The notes beneath the pieces are model-generated. The model saw only the letters and a program-made list of their open reading frames with translations, did no database searches and was not told the DNA's origin. The position numbers were made by a program, and so were the translations under genes. From Marsupella aquatica (Eukaryota > Marchantiophyta), in NCBI GenBank assembly GCA_973895155.1, contig OZ316896.1:21452001-21516000 (forward strand): 64,000 nucleotides of DNA, given 5' to 3'. Positions 32,560 through 45,320 of the stretch are shown in pieces; position 1 is the first letter of the stretch, and every line of letters begins with the position of its first letter.

Positions 32560-33588
32560 CTAGGGCAATCCCATCCCTGCAAACCATTTTCATCTTTTGA
32601 CTTTGCCTAGGATCTGCCGACTTTGCCTAGGTGAAGGATCGGAATCAATCGTCTGCATGATCAAAGGTTATCTGAAAATACGGTGTTAATTGAAACACAT
32701 TTAAAATTAACAGAACCGGGATCTAAGCCTGCTTCATGTGCCATATAGCTGTCAGTAGATGATTTCCAACAAGGAGAAAAATTGAATCTAGCATACCATC
32801 ATCAATTCACCCCGAACGATTAAGTCTGTAAGGATGATTCTTTAAAATGAGCTGACGATATATGCCAACAAACAAATTTGTGATTTCCACGATCATTCTG
32901 AAATTGACTGGAATTCAAACAGAAATGCGATCAATTGAATTCTTGATCACTACTTGTTACCCATTGAAGCACAAATAATTCGTATATGAAAATCTAAAAG
33001 GTTATATACGGAGGAGCTTCGGAATCCCTCCATTGATGCAAATTTAACTCGGTCCTGATCTGAACGAACTCGACAATTTATAGAAGTCTGCTTCATCGAT
33101 CACCCTCGTGAATTTGATCTCAGCATGACGTTCATGATCATATGCTGCATGCAATTTCATCACCACAGATTCATCAATGCCCGTTGAATTGAACCGTCGT
33201 AATCTCTCGGAAATTTCTATGGATTGGATGGAAACCAGAGACCCAAAGTGTCTGCTGTGTCGGTGGAATCCAAGGAGCTAGGGATAGCAATTCCTGCACG
33301 GTTTGAACAACACGAACGTGTTACAGAGCAAAACAGTCGATCGCCCCACGGCTTTTGAATACAGCTCGACGTATTGCCTAGGCTAGCCGAGTCAAAAATG
33401 CAAATGGAGGAGTTCTCGTCCAGCTATTTATATCCATCTAGGAAACGTGTTCACCGTCTAGAGAACTTGTTCAAATCAAAGTTCAATCGAATGAAATCGC
33501 GAAAGGCGTAATCTACTGGAACGGAAATCAGACCTAGCGGAGTATCTCAATCGATGGAATTAGTGGGCGGAGAGTGGTGAGTACGCAC

Positions 33589-34036
33589 CATCGCAGACGT
33601 ATCCCTCGGGAACGGAAATCTTGCATCTCATTGGAAGTTCGGTTATCTTCTGGATGGTCACAACCCCGTCAGGTATTTGAGAGCGGTAACGCGCAAACAG
33701 AGAGCAAAGGCAGGTGCGTCCACTCGCCTGCAACCGATTGCAGCATTCAGTAGTGGGAGCTACGGAAATGATCGACACCGCAGGAATGCAAGGGGTGAAC
33801 TGCTTCAACTCATCTTCAGCAGGTTGGTGTGCACATCCCTTCAAATTGGAAGAATCGGTAGTCGAATGGCTCTCCAGACGTTGGTCATCCTCCGCCTCTC
33901 TTGCTGGTACTTGGGATGCTACCGACGCACTTGGTACTATTCTTTGGCCCGTGACGACCGTGCTGATCCCGAGATCTGACCCCATCAACAGAGCCAGAAA
34001 CAAGGCAGTAACCAATGACACAACCTTCGACTCCAT
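33589..34036 (-). CDS. Non-specific lipid-transfer protein, copy C (exon 1)
   Basis: The ATG at 34036 starts MESKVVSLVTALFLALLMGSD, a clear signal peptide. A ~60-residue polar linker follows, then the eight-cysteine motif C-X14-C-X14-CC-X9-CxC-X26-C-X9-C. The frame runs into a probable intron after the last Cys (VCDG, donor GTGCGT at 33588), the same intron position as copies A and B. A candidate second exon is 32576-32560 (after acceptor TTTGCAG), which would add MGLP and stop; this is tentative. The role is probably extracellular lipid binding. It lies in a segment present only in unit B and is more diverged than the A/B pair, so it is likely an older paralogue. The long linker before the first Cys is unusual for a simple nsLTP. 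Confidence 0.75.
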
Positions 34037-37000
34037 ACTCTTACGCGGCACCACTGTCAAATTTGTGAATGTAAAACCCCTTTAGCTTGAAATCGGTCAA
34101 TTGATCGGTGTGTTCAGCACGAAATCGTTCAATTGGTCGGCAGTTCAGCTTCGTTTCCCTGATTGAGAACTATGCTGCAATCAAAACAATCATCAACTAC
34201 AGCGAGATTGAAATTGTGAAGAATCACAGTCACAACCTCCTGACGAGAACTGTGATGCAATCGAAAACAATCATCAGCTACAGCGAGCTTGCAGTTATGA
34301 GGAATCACACAACCTACTGACTACCATTAAATCACTTGTGTCAACGTGACTGGGCACTCATTTGACACTTCCTTCGGTAGTAGACTTTCTGGTTGGAGTC
34401 CGGGAATGGAAACATGCATGACTTTTTAATCAGTTTGACTGCATGGTTGTGTATTAGATCTACCGTCAGTAGCTGAACTTTCAGATGTTGTGATGGGTTT
34501 GGAACAACCCAAGTGATCCAGACCAAACGAAATCACCAATTTGTCTCATAAGCTTTGCGTGAATCTGAACAACCCAAGTGATCGAGACCTGTGATAGACC
34601 TTGATACATCTTACATCAACGTACCCAAAATCTAATGGGGTTGGTAAGTTGGGGAAAACCGTTTTGTTTTGGGTTCATCAAACAAATATCTGCGCTGGGC
34701 CAGATAAACTATTTTTGAACAGCCCCCACAGACTGAACTTTTTGTACCAACTGGACCCCGCTTAATGATCCTTACAATGAGTTCTTTTCTAAACAAATAA
34801 AATAAATAGTTTTTGTCCCTGACTTACACGTGGCTGTAAACTTGTGTGCAATGGCTTTTCCTGGTGCATCATATGCAGCGAAGAGTGCACATACGCAGCT
34901 CTGGGTGCCAGTAGCACAACTGGTTCTGAAGCACAATAATATTTTGAATATTGTCTTCAATCGGAGGTACAATTTTTTCACCAACAGTACTTTTTGCTCA
35001 CGCATGCCGTTTGGGCAAGGGTAAACAGCCAACATTGGGTGTTTTCGAAGACGACATGGAAATTGTCTTCATGTCGTGCACTTAGTATTTTTTTGCACCG
35101 AGAGGGTTTTATGCTCACCCATGTCATTCAATATGGTGTCAAACTCTTGGGAGGGAGGTGCATGTAAAATCTTCATGTAATCCTTGCATCTTCTTGTGTG
35201 TTCTTTGCAGTAACTGAAATGCATATGTAGACTTATTAGAATGAAATGCACTTTTGTTTATTTGTTGTTTAGTGAGGATCAAGATGAACTCATGAAAACT
35301 GTAGTTTTAGGCCCAAATTCAGTTATCCATCCTGCACTTAGGCCCAAATACACTTATCCATCCTGCACTTAGGCCCAAATACAGTTACCCATCCTGCACT
35401 TAGACACTGGACTAAACTACGAGTGGTCAGTCAAGGTCGTCTTGGTCAGGTACGAGCTACCGGTTGGGGTTGGTTGTTGGCCATACTTCCCATCTCTTTT
35501 GAAGCGCTCCTGTTTCTGGAATATACTTGGTATTTATAACTAAGGAACACTCAGGTAGAACTTGGCTCTACTGTAGTTGTTCCAGCCAATTATTGGACAA
35601 AGACTTGTATAAATGCCGACCAGGCGGACCAGCGCTGTTGTTGATCACCACACTTGAGTTCGGCCATTAATCCTCGAGATTGTCAATAATATTGCATGGT
35701 GCCATGGTAGAATGAGTGTGGTGAGCTATACTCTGGAAAGTCGGTCCGTGAAGTGACCCAAGCTCGACGACGTTCATTATAATTGCTAAATAAACCTCTT
35801 ACTGTTTCCATATTTTATTTCATCGTTTGACTATGAAAGAAAACATCTCATATATTCAACAGTTGATTTTGAAATATATTTTTTAATTTTTTTATGTGAA
35901 TAAAATGATATTAATATTATCATGCATGTTCATCTTTTTGACATACATAATATCTCATAGTTCTTTCCATATATGGGCATGAATTTGGTGGCGCCCTATG
36001 GGTTAGTGTCTAGAGATTTCAGCTTTTGTTTGCGATTTATTTATGAGATATAATTTATATTAGTTTGGTATAGCACTACAATAAGTAATTTTGCAGAATT
36101 TTTCATGTGGTCAACTTACATCACATCATTTTGATAGGAAGCATGCTTGAATTGGCCGTCTGATTATGCTGACCCTTGTTCTTGATCATGAGATGGGCCT
36201 GAAGGGATCTCTATGCACCTTTTCATGCCTGGGTCCATGCCAAGCTTGTCAATTCTTGAAATCTAGTTTTCAGACAGACTTTCCAACTCTTTGCAGTGTT
36301 TGACTGCCTGAGTCAGTGTTCATTTACTTGTTGGCTGACTACATTTTCTGCTTGAAAGGGGGCTTGACAGGGGGCTTGACATCACTTATTATCAACAACT
36401 TTGTGCAACTCATAGACTGGCCAGAGTACGTTTCGTTGTGTACGTTTTGACTTTTTTGCTAGCCAATGTTGACTCTGTGAAGGAGAGATGCTCAAAATAT
36501 TCTTTATGTGATTTTACTAGAATATTTTACTGACCATTTTATGATAGTTAGAGACCATTTGATGATGGGGCCTGTGATTTAGATGGGACAGTGGCTAATG
36601 AGACAAAGAAAAACTAACAATTTTTTGCCAAGTGGTTAAGAATTTATAGGGAGGTGGAATCTGGCTAATTTTTGCCACTAAAATAAATGCAGGTCCACTT
36701 TCCCTAGAGTGACTACCAAATATTAGTCAATGGAGACCACTTGGAAGTGACACACCATGTACAATGAAGCATAGACTCATTCAAATGGGGGAGCATAAAC
36801 TCCCAAAGATTTGTGTAAGAACAAGACATGTTTAATTCACTAGTCAGCTTTAAAGAACCCAAGGTCTATGTAATTGTAGCAACAAAATTTCTTGAAGTTT
36901 TTAAGAATTATAAAATTGGGAATGGCCAGATTTAAGGAAAGAAACGGTGAGACAAAATTTATATTGCTTGTAAGATAGGGGGTTATAGTACAAAACCCAG

Positions 37001-37200
37001 TTGGGTTTGAGATGCTCTCATGAGTCCAAGACCTTCACAGCAGTCGTTTACCAGGGAGAAAGTAGAATCGATCTACACAGGCAAAGAACTTACCTATTGT
37101 AATAATTCTAGCAGACAAGTGTTGCGTCAGCTGGAGAAAGAACGCGTCTCAAAAGTGGCTGACCCCACAGACTGTAGCTTGGACATTGCTCGAGAATTGC
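34037..37200. other. Spacer upstream of nsLTP copy C, with tandem repeats
   Basis: No gene is supported. It holds a twofold ~78-bp tandem duplication at 34163-34319 (AACAATCATCA, CTACAGCGAG), two copies of AACCCAAGTGAT at about 34505 and 34568, and a threefold 32-bp repeat with TAGGCCCAAAT at 35308-35402. The rest is AT-rich with no recognisable structure. Confidence 0.55.
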
Positions 37201-39104
37201 TACACTCAGGCTATTGATGAGATAACCAATAAGACAAACAGAATCTCCCAAATCATACTGTAGATTTTAGGCTAGTTTACGTCAGGAAAGCTCTCTAATG
37301 TAGACAATTCTCCCTTTGCGGCTTCCCCTTGACTGTCTCCTTTTGGAAAGGTTTTGTACCTAGAGAATTGAAGGCGATATATGTTTGATGGGCCATGTGG
37401 TGAAACTTTTTTACGTGATGGGACCCCACCAAACTTTTTCTACCTAATAGGCCCATATGTACTAAACTTTTTTCACATAGTAGACCCCCTACTTACTGTT
37501 CTTGTGAGGTGCTGAACTATGTAGTTGACCACAACGGGGTTCTAAATAGGGCAGCGACGGGTTTACGCATGAAGACATATTGCATTATGTATTCGTGTGT
37601 TGTGAGGGGTTTAGGGTTGTTGTCAATACCTGACAATCGTCGCTCTTTAATTCTTTGTGTTGCTAGAGGGAAGCGCTTGGGTTTTGTTGATGCTTGGGCT
37701 TGTGTCGATGCTCGATGCTCGGGTTTTGTCAATACCTTCAGGTTGCTGATTGAAGCCCAGTCTGTGCCTAGTGCCTAGTGACAGAAAATGAGTGCCCAAT
37801 GGCAAGTGACAAAAAAAGTGCTAGTAAAAGTACCAAGATCATGATGACCACACATGTCCTCCAAACTGATAGTTGTGATCAAAAACATCGAGAAAACCCT
37901 GTGTGAAGCACGTGAAAGTAAACCCTATGACTACCCCACAATACAGTAAAAATTCAAATCTAAAGACATAATTCATATTGTCTTCACTTTGCAGTTTGTG
38001 TAGCGTATGCGGTTCAAATCCGAAGACATAATACATATTGTCTTCAGTTTGCACTTTGGGTAGTGGCGGCCACAATTCCGCAGTTCCCCTAACAGCATCG
38101 TTTGACCATGTAAGGTTGGGTGTGGGGTTTGACGGTGCAGTTGATCATTGCATCAAGCAAAAATTGGTTAAAGTGACTGCTAGAAGAACAACTAATACAA
38201 AAGTGTAATAGGGGGACTGTTAAGTAAAAAACCTTTTATTAGGGGCCCACCAGGTAAAAAAGTTAGACTAGATGGCCCATCGAACATATACCTTATAATT
38301 GAACCACATAGGCAACTTGGGAAAAGAGATTGATCGCATGCAAGAAGCTCCATTGTCCACAATGTCATCCGTACGTAGTCAATTTGGTCAAAATGGTCAA
38401 ACAAGGTTTAGCCATTTAGATGTGTGGTGATGTGCTCCAGATGAAACAAGTCTGGGTCAATTTAAATGGTCAAGCGTCGTTTGACCATTTTGATTTCATT
38501 TTTACAAAGCATTAATAGACTCAATATTTTGTGGTTATACAGTAAACTTTGAAAGAATTCCTTCTTTCATCTGGGTACACTGTAGCATTTAGATGTGCAT
38601 GTGATGTGCTCGAGTTCCTATTGCAATTTATTCACTTAGTGGAGCTCAATCTGTCATCACTAATACCATTGATAACATTCCCACATGTGGAAACCCTTGA
38701 TAATTGCCCATTTAGCAAAAAGATGTAAAGCACACACTCATCGATATGTGGATGTTCTTGCGCTGGGCAGGTATAGGGTTTGGCATCTACTAGCCAGGTA
38801 AAGGTATAGTGGACACCTATAATCAGCAAGGTATAGTATTGAAGTGGTATAAAGGAAAAACTTATCAAGATATATTTTTAAAAATAGTAGATATGCTCTG
38901 ACGTTTAGGGACACCACAATGTATCTCCATAGTAGTTTTTGTCCGCTAAACAAAATAACCTATTCATGGATATATTGCATATATTTTTGGTACCTTCCAT
39001 TTTCAATTTTTTGGGTACATATGCCTTTTCTGCACTAGAGAGGATTGCAAAAAAGGAGAGGATGAAAGTTGTTTTCATGAATTCAAGAAGCACTTAACAG
39101 TTGG
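37201..39104. other. Spacer of unit B
   Basis: No gene is supported. 37205-37345 matches 4290-4440 of unit A and 38312-38335 matches 4490-4515. Between 37950 and 38070 a ~68-bp repeat (GACATAATACATATTGTCTTCA and a close variant) occurs twice. Confidence 0.5.
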
Positions 39105-39456
39105 CTTCTCTATTTGGCCACCAGGGTGTTGAATTGATGACTCCTCTTATTTTGGAAACCAGAGTCCTGAATTGAAGGCTCCTATTTTTGGAAACCAGAC
39201 TCATGAATTCATGACTCCTCTTTCTTTGGAAACTAGAGTCATGAATTCATGCTCTTCTTTCTGGAAACCAGAGTCATGAATTCATGACTCCTTCTTTATT
39301 TGGAAACTAGACACAATCATGATTTCATGACTCCGCTTCTTGCTTTGGAAACTAGAGTCATGATTTCATGACTTCTCTTTTTGGAAACCAAAGTCACGAA
39401 TTCATGTAGATCTCCTCTTTTTTTGGAAACTAGAGTCATGAATTCATGACTCCTCT
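39105..39456. repeat. Palindrome-bearing minisatellite
   Basis: About eight or nine drifting units of ~40 bases, each with GGAAACYAGAGTC and a core based on the palindrome GAGTCATGAATTCATGACTC centred on GAATTC. The palindrome is complete in several units and imperfect in the outer ones. Confidence 0.85.
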
Positions 39457-41681
39457 GGAAAGGGTAAAGATTCATAATCAAGCACTTTGCTCATCTCTTT
39501 GGAAACCTTTGTTTTGCTTGTGTACTTCGGACTCTTTCACCCGGGGGTTTCACCATTGTTTTTTAGGTTCTGGTAGGCATTGCAGGGTACTTGAGATCGA
39601 CAAGACGGAATCTAGCAATTTGAAATAGGCAATCCTTAATCTAGTGAACCGCATTGAGGAAAAGGATGGGAAATGGATGTTGGAACAATTAAGAGCATGA
39701 CAGAGAGGGGGCCAGAGGGATCTTGTCCAGACTCAAAAGGATAATTTTATTGGAGGACCTGAGTAGATTATAGGAAACTGAGGTGAATGAACCGGATGAA
39801 GTGGGGATGGGACACAAGAAGTAGAACTTTAGAGTCTACGCTAGATTTGCCATTCTCTAGGTGTTGGGGAAAATACTTAGTAATGGTGTGAGTTTGACAG
39901 TAATATTTTGCAATTTTGTCAACTGGTGTAATAATTGGAGTACTTGGTTACAATTCCTTGTTTGAACATCATGAAATTTGGAATAAGGAGTCATCCGACA
40001 AGGTATTCTTGCTATACACCTTACATTCATTCATCTGGTCAGTTCTTGGAGATCATTACCAGCATCTCAAGATTTTCCAACCTAAATCTATGTTGATACA
40101 AAACCAAATTTTAATTGTTTTTTTTTTTTGGTGGTACATCAATAGGCTATCTCTCCCTCAGTCTGTACATGGGAGTTGCTACAAACCAGGTATAGCAAAA
40201 TTGATACCTGCTGGGAAAAGCCAATACCAGCAAGGTTGGGTTTTATAAAAGGTATAGTGAAAATTGATACATGTCAGACCAGGTATTGCAGTGATTTACC
40301 TATAACAGACTGCAAGAGCCTGCAGCCACGTACGTAACTTCCCCCCAGCATTGGTTTGCACTTATCAAGTAGTGCAACCCCCAGTTGAGTGCACACTGGA
40401 TCCTGTTACTGGGAGAGAGAAAACTCTATGAGGTGGGGTCTGATCTGATGGAGGAGGAAAAAATTTCAAATGAGGTCTAGTGGGATTGGAAAGTGATTAG
40501 AATCATTTGAACCTTTAGGGCCTGTCTAGCTACTCTATGTGGACTCTGATGGCCGAGGAGAAGATTTAGCACAATCCAACTCAAAAACTTCCAGAAAGTG
40601 CACCGGGACCTAGCCTTAGGAGGCTCTTGCACTAGTAGTTGTGGTTTTAGAAAACACTTAAATCGATTGTACCCCCACCAGCCAAAACAAAAGCGCCTTA
40701 GGAGGCTCTTGCACTAGTAGTTGTGGTTTTAGAAAACACTTAAATCGATTGTACCCCCACCAGCCAAAACAAAAGCCTGGATGGACCGAGACAACCTGCC
40801 CATCCCCAAGGACTGCGTCAAGCAATTGTCACTTTTACACTAACAATAAAAAGGAACTGGTTGCGGATCGCAGTTGACAATTTCAACTACCTTGGGGAGA
40901 AAGTAGGCAAATTGTGACGGTGATCCTGAGTAAGGGCATGAAGTCTTGACGTCTTTTAGGTTCAAGGTACAAAAGTTGTCAAATTACTGAGGAAATTAAC
41001 CAGTTTGATAATGTAATTCATTCAAACCGGGTACAAAAAGGTAAGGAAACCATTCACAGGTCACATTTCAGTCAAAAATGTAAAATGTGTTATCTGAGCC
41101 AGTTGAATATTCTGAGCAAGTCCATAATCTTTGCCAGTCCATCTGGGCTTCCTAGAAGTGGAGGTCATCCAGGCTTCAATTTCCAATTCACACCCAGCCA
41201 GTGAAACAATAATTCTGTAATGTCTAAAACGGATGTTAGAGGCTCTGGGCTTCCTAGACAAAGTGGAGGTCATCCAGGCTTTAATTTCACACCCAGCCAG
41301 TGAAACAATAATTTTGTAATGTCTAAAACGGATGTTAGAGGCTCTGGGCTTCCTAGACAAAGTGGAGGTCATCCAGGCTTCAATTTCACACCCAGCCAGT
41401 GAAACAATAATTATGTAATGTCTACAACGGATGTTAGAGGCTCCTGTATTACTGTGACATGAAAGTTTGACGTAGATCAATGTCGAGGATATAGAGTGCG
41501 AGTCTGAACTTTTCCGAAACTATCTACCGTGCTTGACGTCTCTGCAATCGGAGATTGAAGATCAGTGTAGGCCAAGTACGAAAGATATCCGTCGACATGA
41601 CTGAGACTGAGGTTTTCTCTTAGAGATTGCGCAGTAGAGAAGACCAGCGAATTGGAGGCAGCAGCTGCGCCAACAGGGAAA
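39457..41681. other. Spacer and 5' region of MFS copy B
   Basis: No gene is supported. It contains an 82-bp exact-looking tandem pair at 40614-40777 (CCTTAGGAGGCTCTTGCAC). A ~100-bp unit is repeated three times at 41145-41442, with GTGGAGGTCATCCAGGCTT and AAACGGATGTTAGAG; unit A has only one related copy near 7470-7545. 41455-41681 matches 7545-7765 and probably holds the promoter and leader. Confidence 0.6.
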
Positions 41682-43301
41682 ATGGTAGCTGATGCGCATG
41701 GACACCATGAACAACGAGATGGTCGATACGTCTTGAATCCTGAAGAGGCACGCATCGAGTATGGCGAAGAGATCGCTAGCAAGCTGAAGCTCAGTAAGAA
41801 TGAGAAGTACGTGCTATGGCCACAACCGACGGACAGCCCGCACGATCCTCAGAACTGGAGCGATGGCAAGAAAGCTCTCATGCTCTTCATCACCACCATC
41901 GCCGCGTTCGTCCCGGACTTCACCTCGGCAGTGGGCATCGCGACGCTCTTCAACCTGGCGGCTCAATTCAAAACCTCCGTGAATAATATCAACAACCTGA
42001 CCTCGAACTGGTCCATCTTCCTCATCGGGTTTGGCGGTGTTGCGGCCGTGCCCTTCATACGAAAGTTCGGTAGGCTTCCGGTGATGTTCTGGTCTCAAGT
42101 GTTGGGCCTCGCCTTTCAGCTCGGCTGCACTTTGTCTCCCAACCTCACCACATTTGCGGCAATGCGCTGCCTAAACGGCTTCTTCTGCAACGCACCGCAG
42201 GTGTCTGGACTGTACACCATAGTGGACATGTTCCCCATCCACCTCGTCCATCGCAAAGTTACCATTTGGACATTCGGCTACCTCGTCTCGCCCTTTGTCT
42301 CATCATGGTTGCTCGGATACCTCGCTGCACGCCAGAGCTGGCGATGGGCGTATGGAGTCTCGTCCATGTACTGCGGTTTCGTCGTCTTCATGATCGCATT
42401 TTTCTTCGAAGAGACTCTCTATGACCGCCACCTTCGGCCGATTCCACCTCGCCCGACCAGCGGACTGCGGTACCGCATCGAGACTCTGCTCGGTGTGACC
42501 GGGTGGAAATTGAGAAAGTTCAGAACGCAGATGTGGCAATCAGCCTTCGACCTCTTCAACGTGCTCTGGCGTCCCCAATTCTTACTCATCGGCCTCTTTA
42601 TGTTGCCCTCGTTCGGCTTCGCTATAGGAATCATCGTCACCAATCCGGTCTTCTTGGGATCCCCCAAGCCCATAGGGTACGGATACAAGGCTGACATCGT
42701 GTCGACTCTCTTTCTGACTCCGATCATTGCGGTGATCCTAGGAGAGATACTAGCCAGATTGTTCAACCAGCTTGCGGTCAACATGAGCGTGCGACGGGAC
42801 AAGGGTGTGTTCGAGTCCGAGGATATCTTGATCGGGACCGTCGTGGGGTTGCTTATTTACGTTGCTGGCATGGTCCTCTTCGGCTGGACCATTGAGCACA
42901 AGGCCAACATTACTGGCCTTATATTCGGCTGGGGAATGGTGACCGCGGCCGTTGTGTTCATCAACGTGGCCTTATATTCCTACTCCGGCGTGAGCTTCCC
43001 TGGTCGAGAAGGGGAATGCAGCGCTCTACTCAATTTGTCTCGCGTTCTTGGAGGGTTCGCGGTTCCCTACTTCCAAGTCAAATGGGTCACGAAAAACGGT
43101 GCCCTGCAAGCGTTCGGATGCGAAGCAGCTATTGTTGCGGGGGTCTGGATGATTAGCATCCCCATCTTGTTCTGGAAAGGCAAGCGGATCAGGGAAATCT
43201 TCTCGATCAAGGGGCAATCTTCACAGTATACGTTTTTGGTTGGTAAATCAGCTCTCCAGAAGGATCCAAAGATTTCTGATATGTCCCAAGAGGGCGCATA
43301 A
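41682..43301 (+). CDS. MFS transporter, fungal DHA1-like, copy B
   Basis: This is an intronless 539-residue carrier with about 12 membrane segments, the tandem paralogue of the gene at 7766. The ATG at 41682 is chosen because it aligns with the copy A start; the open frame extends 30 bases further upstream only from a TTG. The PTDSPHDPQNWS signature, the motif-A-like GFGGVAAVPFIRKFGR stretch and GREGECSALLNLSRVLGG are all kept. By my count it differs from copy A at about 56 of 539 residues, many in membrane segments (e.g. around 310-320: LLIGLFMLPSF versus FLSAFFALPSS). The two may therefore differ in substrate (inference). Substrate and direction are unknown. GC content exceeds the flanks, as in copy A. 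Confidence 0.85.
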   Translation: MVADAHGHHEQRDGRYVLNPEEARIEYGEEIASKLKLSKNEKYVLWPQPTDSPHDPQNWSDGKKALMLFITTIAAFVPDFTSAVGIATLFNLAAQFKTSVNNINNLTSNWSIFLIGFGGVAAVPFIRKFGRLPVMFWSQVLGLAFQLGCTLSPNLTTFAAMRCLNGFFCNAPQVSGLYTIVDMFPIHLVHRKVTIWTFGYLVSPFVSSWLLGYLAARQSWRWAYGVSSMYCGFVVFMIAFFFEETLYDRHLRPIPPRPTSGLRYRIETLLGVTGWKLRKFRTQMWQSAFDLFNVLWRPQFLLIGLFMLPSFGFAIGIIVTNPVFLGSPKPIGYGYKADIVSTLFLTPIIAVILGEILARLFNQLAVNMSVRRDKGVFESEDILIGTVVGLLIYVAGMVLFGWTIEHKANITGLIFGWGMVTAAVVFINVALYSYSGVSFPGREGECSALLNLSRVLGGFAVPYFQVKWVTKNGALQAFGCEAAIVAGVWMISIPILFWKGKRIREIFSIKGQSSQYTFLVGKSALQKDPKISDMSQEGA

Positions 43302-45320
43302 ATCATGGACCATTCGTTTAATCTTTCTTGTGGTCAGTTTAATCATAAGGCACTCTCACAACAGTTTTCCAGTCAATTCGTTTGCACCATTCAGATCCAG
43401 TCTTGCAGAATTGCTGAGCGATCTGTACAAGGTGCAATTTAGAGAATGCGGTCTTTGGTTCTTTGACAGACAGAAAGAAAGGATTGAGACTGAGGTTTGC
43501 GCCAATAGAAAGTGTTAAATGTAAAATGCAAATCGAACAGCCCTCAATGGCTGCATCAGAGAGTGAGTGTAGCTTTTGACTGTGACATAAATATACAAAG
43601 CATTCATTGCCTTCAGTGTAACGTGGAATGAGAAACTGAGCCACCTTTCGTTTCCACGAAATATGTGATAGATAGGCTCGGAAGTGGAAACGCAAGGTGT
43701 TCAATTCATATTGGAACAATATATTCCACGTTGGGTCTCATGAAGGAGACTGTACAGTTGGGGCCATAATTATGCAAGGAGACTGTACAGTTGGGGCCAT
43801 AATTATGCCTTGAGACGCGAGTGGTGTAAAGTGTTGAATTCATCGTAGAATAAGAAATCCCACCTTGGGTCTCATCAAGAAGACTGCAGTTGGGCCCATA
43901 ATGTCTTGAGTATCTCCTTGAGACACAAGTGGCAGAATACTTCGTCAATATCGTATGTTTATTCTAATGCCTACCTATTTCAACTTATTCAAAAAGTATA
44001 TCAATTGAAATCACATCAAATTGAAATCATATAAACTAATATGGGAAATGAATATGAATTTATTGTAAAGTTTTAAACATTTGGTGAGGGGGAGAATCAA
44101 TGCACAATAGTCTCAAACTGTGGAGCGAGGAGGCACAGGCCAAGGGATGCGGGCCATGGGAGAGTCATAAATATTTATAAGCTACTGTTTATATAATATT
44201 AGAAACACAAAATGTTGCATGGCTCATATGTGGCACATTGGTGGTGGTCTTCATTTGGTACTGAAAGGTAGAGGCCTCAAGCGCTGCCCTCAATTATAAA
44301 CTTCAAGAGAGATGCAAGGGCCAGCTGCAAGCTGAATATTAAAAGAGATTAAAAGGTGAGGTTCATATGGACTTACTTTGGCAGATCAAGAAATGAGAAA
44401 AACATGTATGAGTTGATTGAGTCCAACTTGTCCTTGCCCTTCATTTGAGCTGATTTGAAGTGACTTGAAGTCATGCTGTGTTCATGGGACCTATTCATGA
44501 ATCAGTTGATACATGTGCAATGGACGGGGCTGGATGCAACGTAGACCCTTGGATCAGGCATTTTGGGCAAACTTGCCTTCACAAGACTGCAGCAGCACAT
44601 AATGCTTCAACTGAGAATATCCTAGTTTGCTTTCAGTGGGCCCTGACTTTTTTCTCACACACTACTGATATGTTATAACTGCAGGGTTTATCTTCTATCT
44701 TCTTACACATACTCTCAAATTGGTTTAGCCCTTGGTGAATTTTAGACAAGTTTTTATACCAGCCTAATTGAGAAGCCACCCGTCCATATTCGGTGGCACT
44801 CTTTATGGCTCTTGGTCATGATCGATCCTCTATCTTTTGATACCTTTTTTGCACACTACCCTCAAATTGTTCTTAGCCTTCAGTTTTCCAAGTGTTTGGT
44901 CATTTGATAGCCTTGGTAAAAAGTGACAAAACACTGGAGGCATGCCCTTTGTACCGCCCCCTTCCAATCGAGCCTAGGGTTGACAGTTGCTCGAGTCAAG
45001 AAACTGGTTGGGGCCTTCTTTGCGCATATGACCTCAAATTCCACCGTGATTCAATTCTGCACAATGCAGGCTCACTATAGAAGAGAACTTAGAACAGGTT
45101 GCAAAATGGAGCTTTGAAATCGAAGCTGGATGTTGGTTCGTACTCCATGCCTGGAGTCACAGTCCAGGAATGGAGTCCCTCGTTTCTCAAAACGAAGCCT
45201 GACATTGAATCATTGTTTGCTATGTCAAAAGCGGCGAGGCTGTTGGACGATGCAAGAAGGTACGAGGTATGGATCTACTCGGTTGATTTTAGGATTGGAC
45301 GCCCTTGATTAGTTGAGAAT
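43302..45320. other. 3' flank of MFS copy B with the empty site of the large element
   Basis: No gene is supported. A 33-bp tandem pair with GAGACTGTACAGTTGGGGCC is at 43743-43808. Around 44193-44203 the sequence ATAATATTAGAAACAC is continuous, whereas in unit A the same place holds 13.6 kb of element. Homology with unit A continues to about 45020. Confidence 0.7.
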
